Source of the DNA: CAVSRC01 sp963781775 | GTDB taxonomy: Bacteria; Pseudomonadota; Alphaproteobacteria; Rhizobiales; Kaistiaceae | Assembly (NCBI GenBank): GCA_963781775.1 | Contig: CAWAHE010000024.1 | Span: forward strand, 248,001-312,000 | Direction: 5' to 3' | Length of the DNA: 64,000 nucleotides | In this document: positions 8,755 through 16,586 of the stretch, in pieces | Numbering within the stretch: position 1 is the stretch's first letter | How the letters are laid out: each line of letters begins with the position of its first letter | The notes under the pieces: generated by a model | Database searches by the model: none | Told to the model about the DNA's origin: nothing | Seen by the model: the letters and a program-made list of their open reading frames with translations, nothing else | Made by a program: the position numbers and the translations under genes

Positions 8755-9774
8755 ATGAAACTCAAGGATCTGGCTGACCGGCTTGGTCTGTCGCAGACCA
8801 CGGTCAGCCGGGCTCTCAACGGCTATCCGGAGGTCAGCGAGGCGACGCGCCGGCGCGTGCTGGACGCCGCGCAGCGCTACCACTACCGGCCGAATCCGAG
8901 CGCCCGTCGACTGGCGACCGGCCGCGCCGGAGCGATCGGCCTCGTGCTGCCGACCAACCGCAACCTGCTGCTCGATCCCCACTTCGTCGAGTTCCTCGCC
9001 GGTCTCGGCGAGCGCCTCGTCGACGACGAGATGGACATCGTCCTCTGTCCGGCGCGGCCGGGCGACGAAACCGACACCTATCGTCGCATCGTCACCGGTA
9101 CGCGCGTCGACGCGCTCATCCTTTCCGGGCCGCTGGTCGACGACGAGCGCGTGGCGCTGCTGACCGAACTCGACCATCCCTTCGTGCTGCACGGGCGCAC
9201 GGACAGCCGTACGCCGCACGCCTGGCTCGACATCGACAACGAGGCCGCCTTCCGCCAGGCGACCCGGCATCTGCTCGACCTCGGCCACACTCGCATCGGC
9301 CTGCTCAACGCCAACAAGCGGTTCACCTATGCGCTCCATCGCGAGAACGGCTTTCGCGAGGCGCTCGCGGCGCGCGGCATTGCGTGGAACGAACGTCTGG
9401 TCGGCGAGGGCCCGATGACCGACGACGTCGGCTACCGCCTCACCGAGCGCTTCCTCGCCGAGGACCCGCGGCCGACCGCGCTCATGGTCTCGTCGATGAT
9501 GATGACGCTCGGCGCGTTGCGCGCGATCCGCGCGGCCGGTCTGGTCCTCGGCAAGGACATGTCGCTGATCGCGCACGACGACGTCTTCCCGTTCCTCAAT
9601 GCCGACCGCATGGTGCCGCCGCTGTCGACGCTGCGCTCCTCGATTCGCGCGGCAGGCACCCGCGTCGCCGAACTCGTCATGGAGATGCTGGCCGGGCGGC
9701 CGCCGGAGGCGATCCACGAATTGTGGCCCGTCGACCTGGTCATTCGCAATTCAACCGGTCCGGCGCCGTCTTGA
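8755..9774 (+). CDS. aglR: LacI-family regulator of the agl operon
   Basis: A 339-aa cytoplasmic repressor. The N-terminal LacI helix-turn-helix MKLKDLADRLGLSQTTVSRA and hinge-helix YHYRPNPSARRLATGR are followed by a periplasmic-binding-protein-like sugar-sensing domain. I use the ATG at 8755, because an in-frame GTG at 8743 sits directly against the only purine-rich stretch (GAAAGG). It is divergent from aglEFGK and 32 bp upstream of dgoK, so it probably controls transport and may be co-transcribed with the 2-keto-3-deoxygalactonate genes. The symbol is by position and family; the inducer is unknown. Confidence 0.85.
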   Translation: MKLKDLADRLGLSQTTVSRALNGYPEVSEATRRRVLDAAQRYHYRPNPSARRLATGRAGAIGLVLPTNRNLLLDPHFVEFLAGLGERLVDDEMDIVLCPARPGDETDTYRRIVTGTRVDALILSGPLVDDERVALLTELDHPFVLHGRTDSRTPHAWLDIDNEAAFRQATRHLLDLGHTRIGLLNANKRFTYALHRENGFREALAARGIAWNERLVGEGPMTDDVGYRLTERFLAEDPRPTALMVSSMMMTLGALRAIRAAGLVLGKDMSLIAHDDVFPFLNADRMVPPLSTLRSSIRAAGTRVAELVMEMLAGRPPEAIHELWPVDLVIRNSTGPAPS

Positions 9775-9806
9775 CGCAGGCCGCGCTTGCCGGACATAGC
9801 TCAGCC

Positions 9807-10757
9807 ATGACGAACGGGGATCCAGCGCTGATCGCGGTCGATTGGGGCACCAGCCGGCTGCGCGCGCGCCTGCTTGGCGCGGATGGCGCCGTGCGCGCCG
9901 AGGCGGAAAGCGACGATGGCATTGCCAGGGTCGCGGCGGGCGGACACGAAGCGGCATTCGAGCGGCTTGTCGCCGCATGGCCGAAGGTGCCGGCGATCAT
10001 GGCCGGCATGATCGGCAGCCGGCAGGGCTGGCGCGAGGCGGCCTATCTCCCCTGCCCGGCCGCCACTGGCGCGCTCGCCGATCAGATCGTCCGCTTCACC
10101 ACCTCGACCGGCCGGACCGTGGCGATCGTGCCCGGCGTGATGCTGAAAAGCCCCGCCCGCGACGGAGATGTCATGCGCGGCGAGGAGACGCAGATCGTCG
10201 GCCTGATCGAGAGCGAGCCCGGCTTCGACGGCGTCGCCATCCTGCCCGGCACGCATTCGAAATGGGTGACCATCGCGGGCGGCGCCATCGTCACTTTCCA
10301 GACCTTCCTGACCGGCGAGTTGTTCGACCTGCTGGCGCACCAGTCCTTCCTTCGCCATTCGGTCGCGGCGTCCGCCGGCGATCTCGACGCCTCCCCCGAT
10401 TTCGCCCTCGCGGTGCGTCGGACGGCCGAGGAAGGTCTGCCGTTCCTGTCGGCCATCTTCTCGGTGCGCGCCCGTGCCCTTCTCGACGGCGTCGCGCCGG
10501 AACCGAACCTCGCCTATCTGTCGGGCCTGACGATCGGCGGCGAAATCGCCGCGGCAAAGGCAGCGGGACACGTCACCGGCGGAAAGCCGGTCCGCATCGT
10601 CGGCGCAACCTCGCTCGCCCGGGCCTATGCGCGGGCGCTGGCGATCACCGGCGTCGAAGCCGGCGCGCTCGATGGAAACGCGCTGGCGCTCACCGGCCTG
10701 GTTCATCTGGCGCGGACCATCGGATTCCTCCCCGCAGCGGCAAGGAGCGTCGCGTGA
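9807..10757 (+). CDS. dgoK: 2-dehydro-3-deoxygalactonokinase
   Basis: A 316-aa cytoplasmic kinase that phosphorylates 2-keto-3-deoxygalactonate with ATP in the De Ley-Doudoroff galactose pathway. Family motifs are IAVDWGTSRLRARLLG at the N-terminus (phosphate-1 loop), MAGMIGSRQGW, MRGEETQIVG and LPGTHSKWV. The start MTNGDPALIAVDWG at 9807 lies 32 bp after aglR. Its stop overlaps the GTG of dgoA (GTGA), so the pair is translationally coupled and makes consecutive steps of one pathway. Confidence 0.93.
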   Translation: MTNGDPALIAVDWGTSRLRARLLGADGAVRAEAESDDGIARVAAGGHEAAFERLVAAWPKVPAIMAGMIGSRQGWREAAYLPCPAATGALADQIVRFTTSTGRTVAIVPGVMLKSPARDGDVMRGEETQIVGLIESEPGFDGVAILPGTHSKWVTIAGGAIVTFQTFLTGELFDLLAHQSFLRHSVAASAGDLDASPDFALAVRRTAEEGLPFLSAIFSVRARALLDGVAPEPNLAYLSGLTIGGEIAAAKAAGHVTGGKPVRIVGATSLARAYARALAITGVEAGALDGNALALTGLVHLARTIGFLPAAARSVA

Positions 10758-11377
10758 CCGACATCTTCCACGGCCATCGGCCTCTGATCGCGATCCTGCG
10801 CGGCATCGCGCCGAAGGAGGCAGGCCCCACCCTGGAGGCGCTGGTCGATGCCGGCATCGGCCTGATCGAGGTGCCGCTCAACTCGCCCGAGCCGCTTGCC
10901 AGCATCCGCATCATGGCGGACGCGGCCGACGATCGCGCCCGCGTCGGCGCCGGCACCGTGCTGACCGCGGCGGAAGTCGAGGCGGTCGCGGCGGCCGGCG
11001 GCCAGCTCATCGTCTCGCCCAATTGCGATCCCGCCGTCATCCGCAAGACGCGGTCGGCGGGTCTCGGTTCGTTTCCGGGCGTGTTCACCGCAACCGAAGC
11101 GCTGGCCGCAATCGCCGCCGGGGCGCACGCGCTCAAATTCTTCCCGGCCGACCTGCTCGGGCCGAACGGCATCAAGGCGATAGCCGTTGTTCTTCCCAAA
11201 TCGATTCCGCTGCTCGCGGTCGGCGGCGTCGACCACGCGAATATCGCCGACTATCTCAAGGCCGGCATCGCCGGCTTCGGCATCGGATCGAGCGTCTACA
11301 AACCAGGGATGAGTGCCGACGAGGTCGGCAAGCGGGCGCGGGACCTTGTCGCGGCGTATGACGAGGCAGCAGCCTAG
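10754..11377 (+). CDS. dgoA: 2-dehydro-3-deoxy-6-phosphogalactonate aldolase
   Basis: A 207-aa class I aldolase of the KDPG/KDPGal family, cleaving 2-keto-3-deoxy-6-phosphogalactonate to pyruvate and glyceraldehyde 3-phosphate. It shows LIAILRGI, GAGTVLT, IVSPN and the Schiff-base lysine in LKFFPADLLG, plus the phosphate-binding LLAVGGVDH. The GTG start overlaps the dgoK stop and has AAGGAG upstream. Its stop shares the CTAG with the convergent marR stop. The last 213 bp (11165-11377) are repeated as a diverged fragment at 12754-12966. Confidence 0.93.
   Translation: MTDIFHGHRPLIAILRGIAPKEAGPTLEALVDAGIGLIEVPLNSPEPLASIRIMADAADDRARVGAGTVLTAAEVEAVAAAGGQLIVSPNCDPAVIRKTRSAGLGSFPGVFTATEALAAIAAGAHALKFFPADLLGPNGIKAIAVVLPKSIPLLAVGGVDHANIADYLKAGIAGFGIGSSVYKPGMSADEVGKRARDLVAAYDEAAA
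11165..11377 (+). repeat. Direct repeat, copy 1 (3' end of dgoA)
   Basis: This 213-bp segment recurs in direct orientation at 12754-12966. Aligned as protein, the copies agree at 64 of 70 residues; many of the DNA differences are synonymous. The copies bracket the marR-small ORF-VOC module. Confidence 0.9.
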
Positions 11378-11856
11378 GACTCTCCTTCCGCCACGATCGT
11401 GTCGTTGAAACGGCGCTGGAGGTCGAGCGCCATATCCACGAATTTCGCGACGGCGGCGAGTTCCGCCTCGGTCATTGAAGCAAGCCGTTTTCGCCCCTCT
11501 TTGGCAATCGGCAGATAGCGAGCCACGATTTCAAAGGCGGCATCGCCAAGGGCCACCAGCACCTTGCGCCGGTCAGCCTTGTCCCGCGCTCGCTTCACCA
11601 GATGCCGTGCCTCGAGCCGATCGAGCAGCGCCGTCACGGCGGCTGGCGACAGGCTCACGTCCCGCGCGATCTCGCTTGCCGTGCGCGGCCCTTCGACCAG
11701 AACCGCCAGGCAATGCCGCTCCGCCACGCCGAGCCCGTAGCGGCGGCCGACGGCCTCGTCGAACTTCCCGACCGCGTCCTGCCAGCGCGGAATCGCGCGG
11801 GCAATCGCGTCGATGAGATCGACCTTGCGGGCGGACTTGACTCGCGGCTGTTTCAT
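11374..11856 (-). CDS. MarR-family transcriptional regulator
   Basis: A 160-aa regulator with a winged-helix core: TASEIARDVSLSPAAVTALLDRLEARHLV (recognition helices) and the wing RARDKADRRKVLVALGDAA with the DRR signature. Helices at both ends should form the dimer interface. It converges on dgoA, the two stops sharing one CTAG. A symmetric ATATTTC...GAAATAT element sits only three bases before its ATG, pointing to autorepression. It is divergent from a 51-aa membrane protein and a VOC protein, its likely targets. The ligand is unknown. Confidence 0.88.
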   Translation of the reverse strand: MKQPRVKSARKVDLIDAIARAIPRWQDAVGKFDEAVGRRYGLGVAERHCLAVLVEGPRTASEIARDVSLSPAAVTALLDRLEARHLVKRARDKADRRKVLVALGDAAFEIVARYLPIAKEGRKRLASMTEAELAAVAKFVDMALDLQRRFNDTIVAEGES

Positions 11857-11859
11857 CAG

Positions 11860-11880
11860 ATATTTCGATCATGGAAATAT
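11860..11880. promoter_or_regulatory. MarR-type operator
   Basis: A 21-bp element with perfect outer arms ATATTTC and GAAATAT around GATCATG. It lies between marR and the divergent small gene and overlaps the marR translation-start region. AT-rich palindromes of this size are typical MarR sites. Confidence 0.6.
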
Positions 11881-11951
11881 TCGATCATCGTATCAATATG
11901 CCGCCCGCCGCCCGCGAATGCAAGCCCGGCGGGCCAGCAAGGAGAAGCAAG

Positions 11952-12107
11952 ATGACATCAGACAGCGTCGCCCATTCCGACCACGCCAACCTCGCCGAAG
12001 TCGCCATGGCGTGGTCGGGCTGGGGCTCGCCGGTCGGGGTCGGCATTCTGGTCGTGTGCATCGGCCTCGGCGCGTTCCTGCTGCGCCTCGCCATCACGGG
12101 GCTGTAG
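11952..12107 (+). CDS. Small single-pass membrane protein (51 aa)
   Basis: A 51-residue protein with a hydrophilic N-terminus (MTSDSVAHSDHANLAEVAM) and one hydrophobic segment of about 20 residues (VGVGILVVCIGLGAFLLRLA) ending close to the C-terminus. AAGGAG lies seven bases before the ATG, which supports 11952 over an in-frame upstream start. It is divergent from marR across the operator and 124 bp before the VOC gene. I do not recognise a family; it may be an inner-membrane peptide controlled by the MarR regulator. Confidence 0.6.
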   Translation: MTSDSVAHSDHANLAEVAMAWSGWGSPVGVGILVVCIGLGAFLLRLAITGL

Positions 12108-12231
12108 GCTGTGGCAGGCGGGTCCGGCGAAAAATCGTCCCGGCCCTGTCGAATTGCCGGCCGATCGCTCGTCGTGACGGTGAAATGCCGCGAAAGTGCG
12201 CGAAACCCGCGCCGAACCGAAAGGATGAACC

Positions 12232-12708
12232 ATGGTTGCCAAGAACACGATCTGCCTCTGGTATGACAAGGACGCAGAAGCCGCCGCGCGTTTCTACGCG
12301 AAGACCTTCCCCAACAGCAGCGTCGGCGCCGTCCACAAGGCGCCGGGCAACCACCCGTCGGGCAAGGCGGGAGACGTGCTGACGGTCGAATTCACCGTCG
12401 CCGGGGTGCCGTGCATGGGCCTCAACGGCGGTCCGATGTTCAAGCACAATGAATCTTTCTCGTTCCAGATATCGACCGAGGATCAGGAGGAGACCGACCG
12501 CTACTGGAATGCCATCGTCGGCAATGGCGGCGAAGAGAGCGCGTGCGGCTGGTGCAAGGACAAATGGGGTGTCTCCTGGCAGATCACGCCGCGTGCGTTG
12601 ATGGAAGCGCTGGCGGCGGGCGGTGACGCGGCCGAGCGCGCCTTCGCTGCGATGATGGAGATGACGAAGATCGACGTTGCGAAGATCGAGGCAGCGCGAA
12701 GAGGCTGA
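12232..12708 (+). CDS. VOC-family protein (PhnB-like)
   Basis: A 158-aa protein with the vicinal-oxygen-chelate fold of the PhnB / 3-demethylubiquinone methyltransferase-like group: N-terminal ICLWYDKDAEAAARFYAKTFPNS, then LTVEFTVAGVPCMGLNGGPMF and CGWCKDKWGVSWQITP. A good AAAGGA site precedes the ATG. These proteins are often unassigned enzymes or resistance proteins, so no reaction is claimed. It forms a unit with the 51-aa protein and the MarR regulator between the two copies of the dgoA 3' end. Confidence 0.85.
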   Translation: MVAKNTICLWYDKDAEAAARFYAKTFPNSSVGAVHKAPGNHPSGKAGDVLTVEFTVAGVPCMGLNGGPMFKHNESFSFQISTEDQEETDRYWNAIVGNGGEESACGWCKDKWGVSWQITPRALMEALAAGGDAAERAFAAMMEMTKIDVAKIEAARRG

Positions 12709-12738
12709 CGGGCGCCAGCGCGGAACGACGCGGGTCTC

Positions 12739-12966
12739 AACCTGCACGACCCCAACGGGATCAAGGCGATAGCCGTGATCCTTCCGAAGTCGATTCCGCT
12801 GCTCGCGGTTGGCGGCGTCGACCACACAAATATCGCCGACTACCTCAAGGCCGGCATCGCCGGCTTCGGCATCGGATCGAGCGTTTACAAGCCGGGGATG
12901 AGCGCCGACGAGGCCGGCAAGCGGGCGCGCGATCTGGTCGCGGCGTATGACATGGCACAAGGGTAG
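12739..12966 (+). pseudogene. Orphan 3' fragment of a dgoA paralogue
   Basis: The reading frame NGIKAIAVILPKSIP... to the stop at 12966 is a second copy of the last 70 codons of dgoA, with six amino-acid changes and otherwise mostly silent changes. Weak similarity may extend a few codons upstream. The active-site lysine region and the first two thirds of the barrel are missing and no ribosome site precedes it, so it cannot be a working aldolase. The mainly silent divergence implies it came from a functional relative rather than decaying in place. Confidence 0.88.
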
Positions 12967-12983
12967 AGCACCCGGCGTGGGCT

Positions 12984-13769
12984 TCACCCGATAGCGCGCC
13001 AGAAGTTGACGACCGCGTCGACGACGAGATCGGGCGCGGTGTCCATCGCGATGTGATGCTGGCCTGGCATCACCACCAGACGCGCGTCGGGCAAAGTCTT
13101 GTCGAGCGTCGCGATGACTTCCGCGAACGGCGGCGGGCTCTGGTCACCCAGCAAGAGCAGAACGGGGATCGTCACGGCCTTCATCCGCCCTTCGTCGATG
13201 ACGTATTCCGCCGCCGCTTTCAGTTCGCGCGGCAGCGTATGGGCGGCCTTGATGCGGGCCGGCCATACCGGCAACGCCTTGTAGCGCTCGAACACGTCGG
13301 GCGGCATGCCCACGACCTTGGTGAAGAAGGTGGTCAGCACGCCTTCCCGGTTGCCTTGGGCAAGCAGCGTCTCCAGCGGCTCAATCAGGTCACCGGATCC
13401 ATCCCGCCCTTGGAACATCGGCGGCTCGTAGAGCACAAGGCCCGCGACCTTGTCGGTGCGGATCGCCGCTTCGATCGCGCAGATGGCGCCGAACGAATGG
13501 CCGAAGAGGATCACCGGCGGTTCCAGCGCGTCGAGAACCGCCAGCACGTCGTTGAACTCGCGCGTGATGTCGTAGTCGGCGGTGTCGCCACTGTCGCCCC
13601 GGCCGCGGCGGTCGATGGCGGTGACGGTGAATTGCTTCTCGAACCGGGGCAGGACCGGCGCCCAGCGCTCCTTGCCGGCCGTCGTTCCGTGAATGAGGAC
13701 GAGATTCGGTCCGGTTCCGCTTTGCTCGAATGCGATCGGGGTGCCGTCCAGACTTTTTACCGTGTGCAT
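12984..13769 (-). CDS. Alpha/beta-fold hydrolase
   Basis: A 261-aa cytoplasmic hydrolase. Oxyanion-hole motif LVLIHGTTAG, DRRGRGDSGD, the nucleophile elbow GHSFGA and the late histidine in PGQHHIAMD identify an alpha/beta hydrolase. The cap region is short and the substrate cannot be read from sequence. I start at MHTVKSLDG (13769); an in-frame ATG at 13796 would add nine basic residues. It is convergent with the dgoA fragment, 17 bp apart, and has no operon partner. Confidence 0.85.
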   Translation of the reverse strand: MHTVKSLDGTPIAFEQSGTGPNLVLIHGTTAGKERWAPVLPRFEKQFTVTAIDRRGRGDSGDTADYDITREFNDVLAVLDALEPPVILFGHSFGAICAIEAAIRTDKVAGLVLYEPPMFQGRDGSGDLIEPLETLLAQGNREGVLTTFFTKVVGMPPDVFERYKALPVWPARIKAAHTLPRELKAAAEYVIDEGRMKAVTIPVLLLLGDQSPPPFAEVIATLDKTLPDARLVVMPGQHHIAMDTAPDLVVDAVVNFWRAIG

Positions 13770-13932
13770 GATTGGGCCTCGCCGATGCGGTTGCACGCAT
13801 TTGCCGACCGGGCGGGCACGCGTCCCCGGTCGCGGGCAGGCAGCGGCGCATCGCGCATCGCTGCCTGTGTGATCAGGTCGTGTCGATACTATGAAGGTTG
13901 GCAGGCGACGCTACAACCCCGTGGACGGCGGT

Positions 13933-14628
13933 CTAAACCGTCAGGTGACGGCGGACCTTGTCGGGGTCCATCTCGTCGCGCGTGCCCGAGAGCACGATTT
14001 CGCCACGGTCCATGACCGAAAAGGTGTCGGCGAGTTGGTGGACGAAATCGAAATACTGCTCGACCAGCAGGATGGCCATGTCGCCCTTGGTGCGCAGCCA
14101 TTCGATGGCGCGGCCGATGTCCTTGATGATCGACGGCTGGATGCCCTCGGTCGGCTCGTCGAGCACCAGCAGCTTCGGCCGGGTGACCAGCGCGCGGCCG
14201 ATCGCCAATTGCTGTTGTTGGCCGCCGGAGAGATCGCCGCCGCGCCGGCGCAGCATGTCGGCGAGCACCGGGAACAGGTCGAAGACGTCGGAGGGAATCG
14301 AGCGTTCGGCGCGCGGTAGCTGGGCGTAGCCGGTCTCGAGGTTCTCCTTCACCGTCAGCAACGGAAAAATGTCGCGGCCCTGCGGTACGTAGGCGATGCC
14401 GAGGCGGGCGCGTTCGTGCGGCGCCATGCGGCCGAGCGTCTTGCCGCCGAAGGCAATATCGCCGGCGGCGATCGGCTGCTCGCCGACGATGGCGCGCAGG
14501 AACGAGGTCTTGCCGACGCCGTTGCGGCCCATCAGGGCGCTGACCTTGCCGGTCTCGGCCGAGAACGAAACGCGGCGCAGCGCCTGGGCGGCCCCGTAGT
14601 AGAGATCGACGTTGGTGGCCGTCAGCAT
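13933..14628 (-). CDS. urtE: Urea ABC transporter ATP-binding protein UrtE
   Basis: A 231-aa LivF-type ATPase. Walker A GRNGVGKTS is at about residue 34, signature LSGGQQQQLA at about 133, Walker B LLVLDEPTEGIQPS at about 153 and switch histidine-equivalent in LLVEQYFDFV. It carries the UrtE-typical LYYGAAQALRRVS start and QGRDIFPLLTVKENL. It is the last gene of urtABCDE, seven bases after urtD, and with UrtD powers urea uptake through UrtBC. Confidence 0.93.
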   Translation of the reverse strand: MLTATNVDLYYGAAQALRRVSFSAETGKVSALMGRNGVGKTSFLRAIVGEQPIAAGDIAFGGKTLGRMAPHERARLGIAYVPQGRDIFPLLTVKENLETGYAQLPRAERSIPSDVFDLFPVLADMLRRRGGDLSGGQQQQLAIGRALVTRPKLLVLDEPTEGIQPSIIKDIGRAIEWLRTKGDMAILLVEQYFDFVHQLADTFSVMDRGEIVLSGTRDEMDPDKVRRHLTV

Positions 14629-14635
14629 CGTCCCC

Positions 14636-15388
14636 TCACCGGCCGAGATAGACTTCGACCACCCGCTCGTCGGCGGAGACCTGGTCGAGGGTGCCTTCGG
14701 AGATCACCGCGCCTTCGTGCAGCACCGTCACCTTGACGTCGAGCGAGCGCACGAAGGCCATGTCGTGCTCGACCACGATCACCGACTTCTCCTTGGCGAT
14801 CTCGCGCAGCAGTTCGGCGGTGGTCTCGGTCTCGGCGTCGGTCATTCCGGCCGCCGGCTCGTCGACGAGCAGCAGCTTCGGCTCCTGGGCGAGCAGCATG
14901 CCGATCTCCAGCCACTGCTTCTGGCCGTGGCTGAGATAGGCGGCGCGCACGTCGCGGCGGTCCGACATGCGGATGATGCCGAGGATCTGCTCGATGCGCT
15001 CGGCTTCGGGTGGACCGGGCTGGACGAAGAGCGCTGCGCTCGGCGAGCGCGAGCCGGCAAGCGCCAGTTCCAGGTTGTTCCACACCGTGTGGCTCTCGAA
15101 GACCGTCGGCTTCTGGAATTTACGGCCGATGCCGAGCGTGGCGATCGCCGCTTCGTCGAGGCGGGTGAGATCGACGGTGCCGTCGAAATAGATGTCGCCG
15201 GCGTCGGGCTTTGTCTTGCCGGTGACGACGTCCATCATGGTCGTCTTGCCGGCGCCGTTGGGGCCGATGATGGCGCGCATCTCGCCGGGCTCGATGACCA
15301 GCGACAAGGCGTTGAGCGCCCGGAAGCCGTCGAAGGAGACGGTGACGCCATCGAGATAGAGCAGCGAGTTGCGCGCCTTCTCGGTCAT
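14636..15388 (-). CDS. urtD: Urea ABC transporter ATP-binding protein UrtD
   Basis: A 250-aa LivG-type ATPase with Walker A GPNGAGKTT, signature LSHGQKQWLEIGM (the H-for-G variant common in UrtD), Walker B LLLVDEPAAGMTDAE and VVEHDMAFVRSL. The N-terminus YLDGVTVSFDGFRALN is characteristic of UrtD. It lies four bases after urtC and before urtE on the minus strand. Confidence 0.93.
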   Translation of the reverse strand: MTEKARNSLLYLDGVTVSFDGFRALNALSLVIEPGEMRAIIGPNGAGKTTMMDVVTGKTKPDAGDIYFDGTVDLTRLDEAAIATLGIGRKFQKPTVFESHTVWNNLELALAGSRSPSAALFVQPGPPEAERIEQILGIIRMSDRRDVRAAYLSHGQKQWLEIGMLLAQEPKLLLVDEPAAGMTDAETETTAELLREIAKEKSVIVVEHDMAFVRSLDVKVTVLHEGAVISEGTLDQVSADERVVEVYLGR

Positions 15389-15392
15389 CGCA

Positions 15393-16586
15393 TCACTCCG
15401 CCAGCGCCGGGTTGGGCACGGTATCCTCGATCGTATCGGTCGTCGGCGCGGAATTGGGCGCCGGCGCCCCGGCCGCCGGCGGACTGGCGCGGCGCTCGCG
15501 GCTCATGAAGCCCGCGAGCGTACCGACGATGCCCTTTGGCAGGAACAGGGTGGCCGCAATGAAGAGGCCACCGAGTGCAAACAGCCAGTAGGGGGCAAGG
15601 GCGCCTGAGGTGAACCAGGTCTTGGCGAAGTTGACGACGAGGCCGCCGACGATCGGCCCGACGAGCAGGCCACGCCCGCCGACGGCGACCCAGATGACGA
15701 CTTCGATGGAGTTGGCCGGCTCGAACTCACCGGGATTGATGATGCCGACCTGCGGCACGTAGAGGGCGCCGGCGACGCCGGCCATGCAGGCCGACAGCAC
15801 CCAGACGACCAGCTTGTACTTCTCGACGCGGTAGCCGAGGAAGCGCGTTCGGCTCTCGGCATCGCGCACCGCGACCAGAACCTTGCCGAATTTCGACGCG
15901 ACAACGGCGCGCGAGATCAGATAGCCGATGGCGAGCGCGAGGGCCGAAGCGAAGAACAGCGCGCCGCGCGTCGAGCCGGCCTGGATGTTGAAGCCGAGGA
16001 TATCCTTGAAGTCGGTCAGGCCGTTGTTGCCGCCGAAGCCCATGTCGTTGCGGAAGAAGGCGAGCAGCAGCGCGTAGGTCATCGCCTGGGTGATGATCGA
16101 CAGATAGACGCCGGTGACGCGGCTGCGGAAGGCGAACCAGCCGAAGACGAAGGCGAGCAGTCCCGGCACGACCAGCACCATCAGCGCCGCGAACCAGAAC
16201 ATGTCGAAGCCGTACCAGTACCAGGGCAGGTGCTTCCAGTTCAGGAAGACCATGAAATCGGGCAGGACCGGATCGGCATAGACGCCGCGCGTGCCGATCT
16301 GGCGCATCAGGTACATGCCCATGGCGTAGCCGCCGAGCGCGAAAAAGGCGCCATGGCCGAGCGACAGGATGCCGGCGTAGCCCCAGATGAGGCCGACCGA
16401 GAGCGCCAGCAGAGCGTAGGTCAGGTACTTGCCGACCAGCGGCACCAGATAGTCCGGCACGTGCAGCGGGCTCGTGTCGGGCGTCCACAGATTGAGCGCC
16501 GGAATGAGCACCCCGAAGCCGACGATGACGGCCAGCACGATGATCGACGTGCGCTCGATGCCGCCCAGGAGGAACCGGCCGATCAC
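15393..16586 (-). CDS. urtC: Urea ABC transporter permease UrtC
   Basis: A 397-aa LivM-type inner-membrane permease with about ten hydrophobic segments, the UrtC-typical long periplasmic loop around YADPVLPDFMVFLNWKHLPWYWYG, and the cytoplasmic loop VAVRDAESRTRFLGY. I start at the GTG at 16586, which overlaps the urtB stop as GTGA; a longer open frame runs upstream inside urtB but is its shadow. The last ~40 residues form a Pro/Ala-rich tail. Confidence 0.92.
   Translation of the reverse strand: MIGRFLLGGIERTSIIVLAVIVGFGVLIPALNLWTPDTSPLHVPDYLVPLVGKYLTYALLALSVGLIWGYAGILSLGHGAFFALGGYAMGMYLMRQIGTRGVYADPVLPDFMVFLNWKHLPWYWYGFDMFWFAALMVLVVPGLLAFVFGWFAFRSRVTGVYLSIITQAMTYALLLAFFRNDMGFGGNNGLTDFKDILGFNIQAGSTRGALFFASALALAIGYLISRAVVASKFGKVLVAVRDAESRTRFLGYRVEKYKLVVWVLSACMAGVAGALYVPQVGIINPGEFEPANSIEVVIWVAVGGRGLLVGPIVGGLVVNFAKTWFTSGALAPYWLFALGGLFIAATLFLPKGIVGTLAGFMSRERRASPPAAGAPAPNSAPTTDTIEDTVPNPALAE

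Noticed and set aside
12739..12966. A second working KDPGal aldolase
   Set aside because: Only the last third of the protein is present, without the Schiff-base lysine, a start codon or a ribosome site.
13924..13942. Terminator at the end of urtE
   Set aside because: The GACGG/CCGTC arms are only five bases, overlap the stop codon and are not followed by a T-run.
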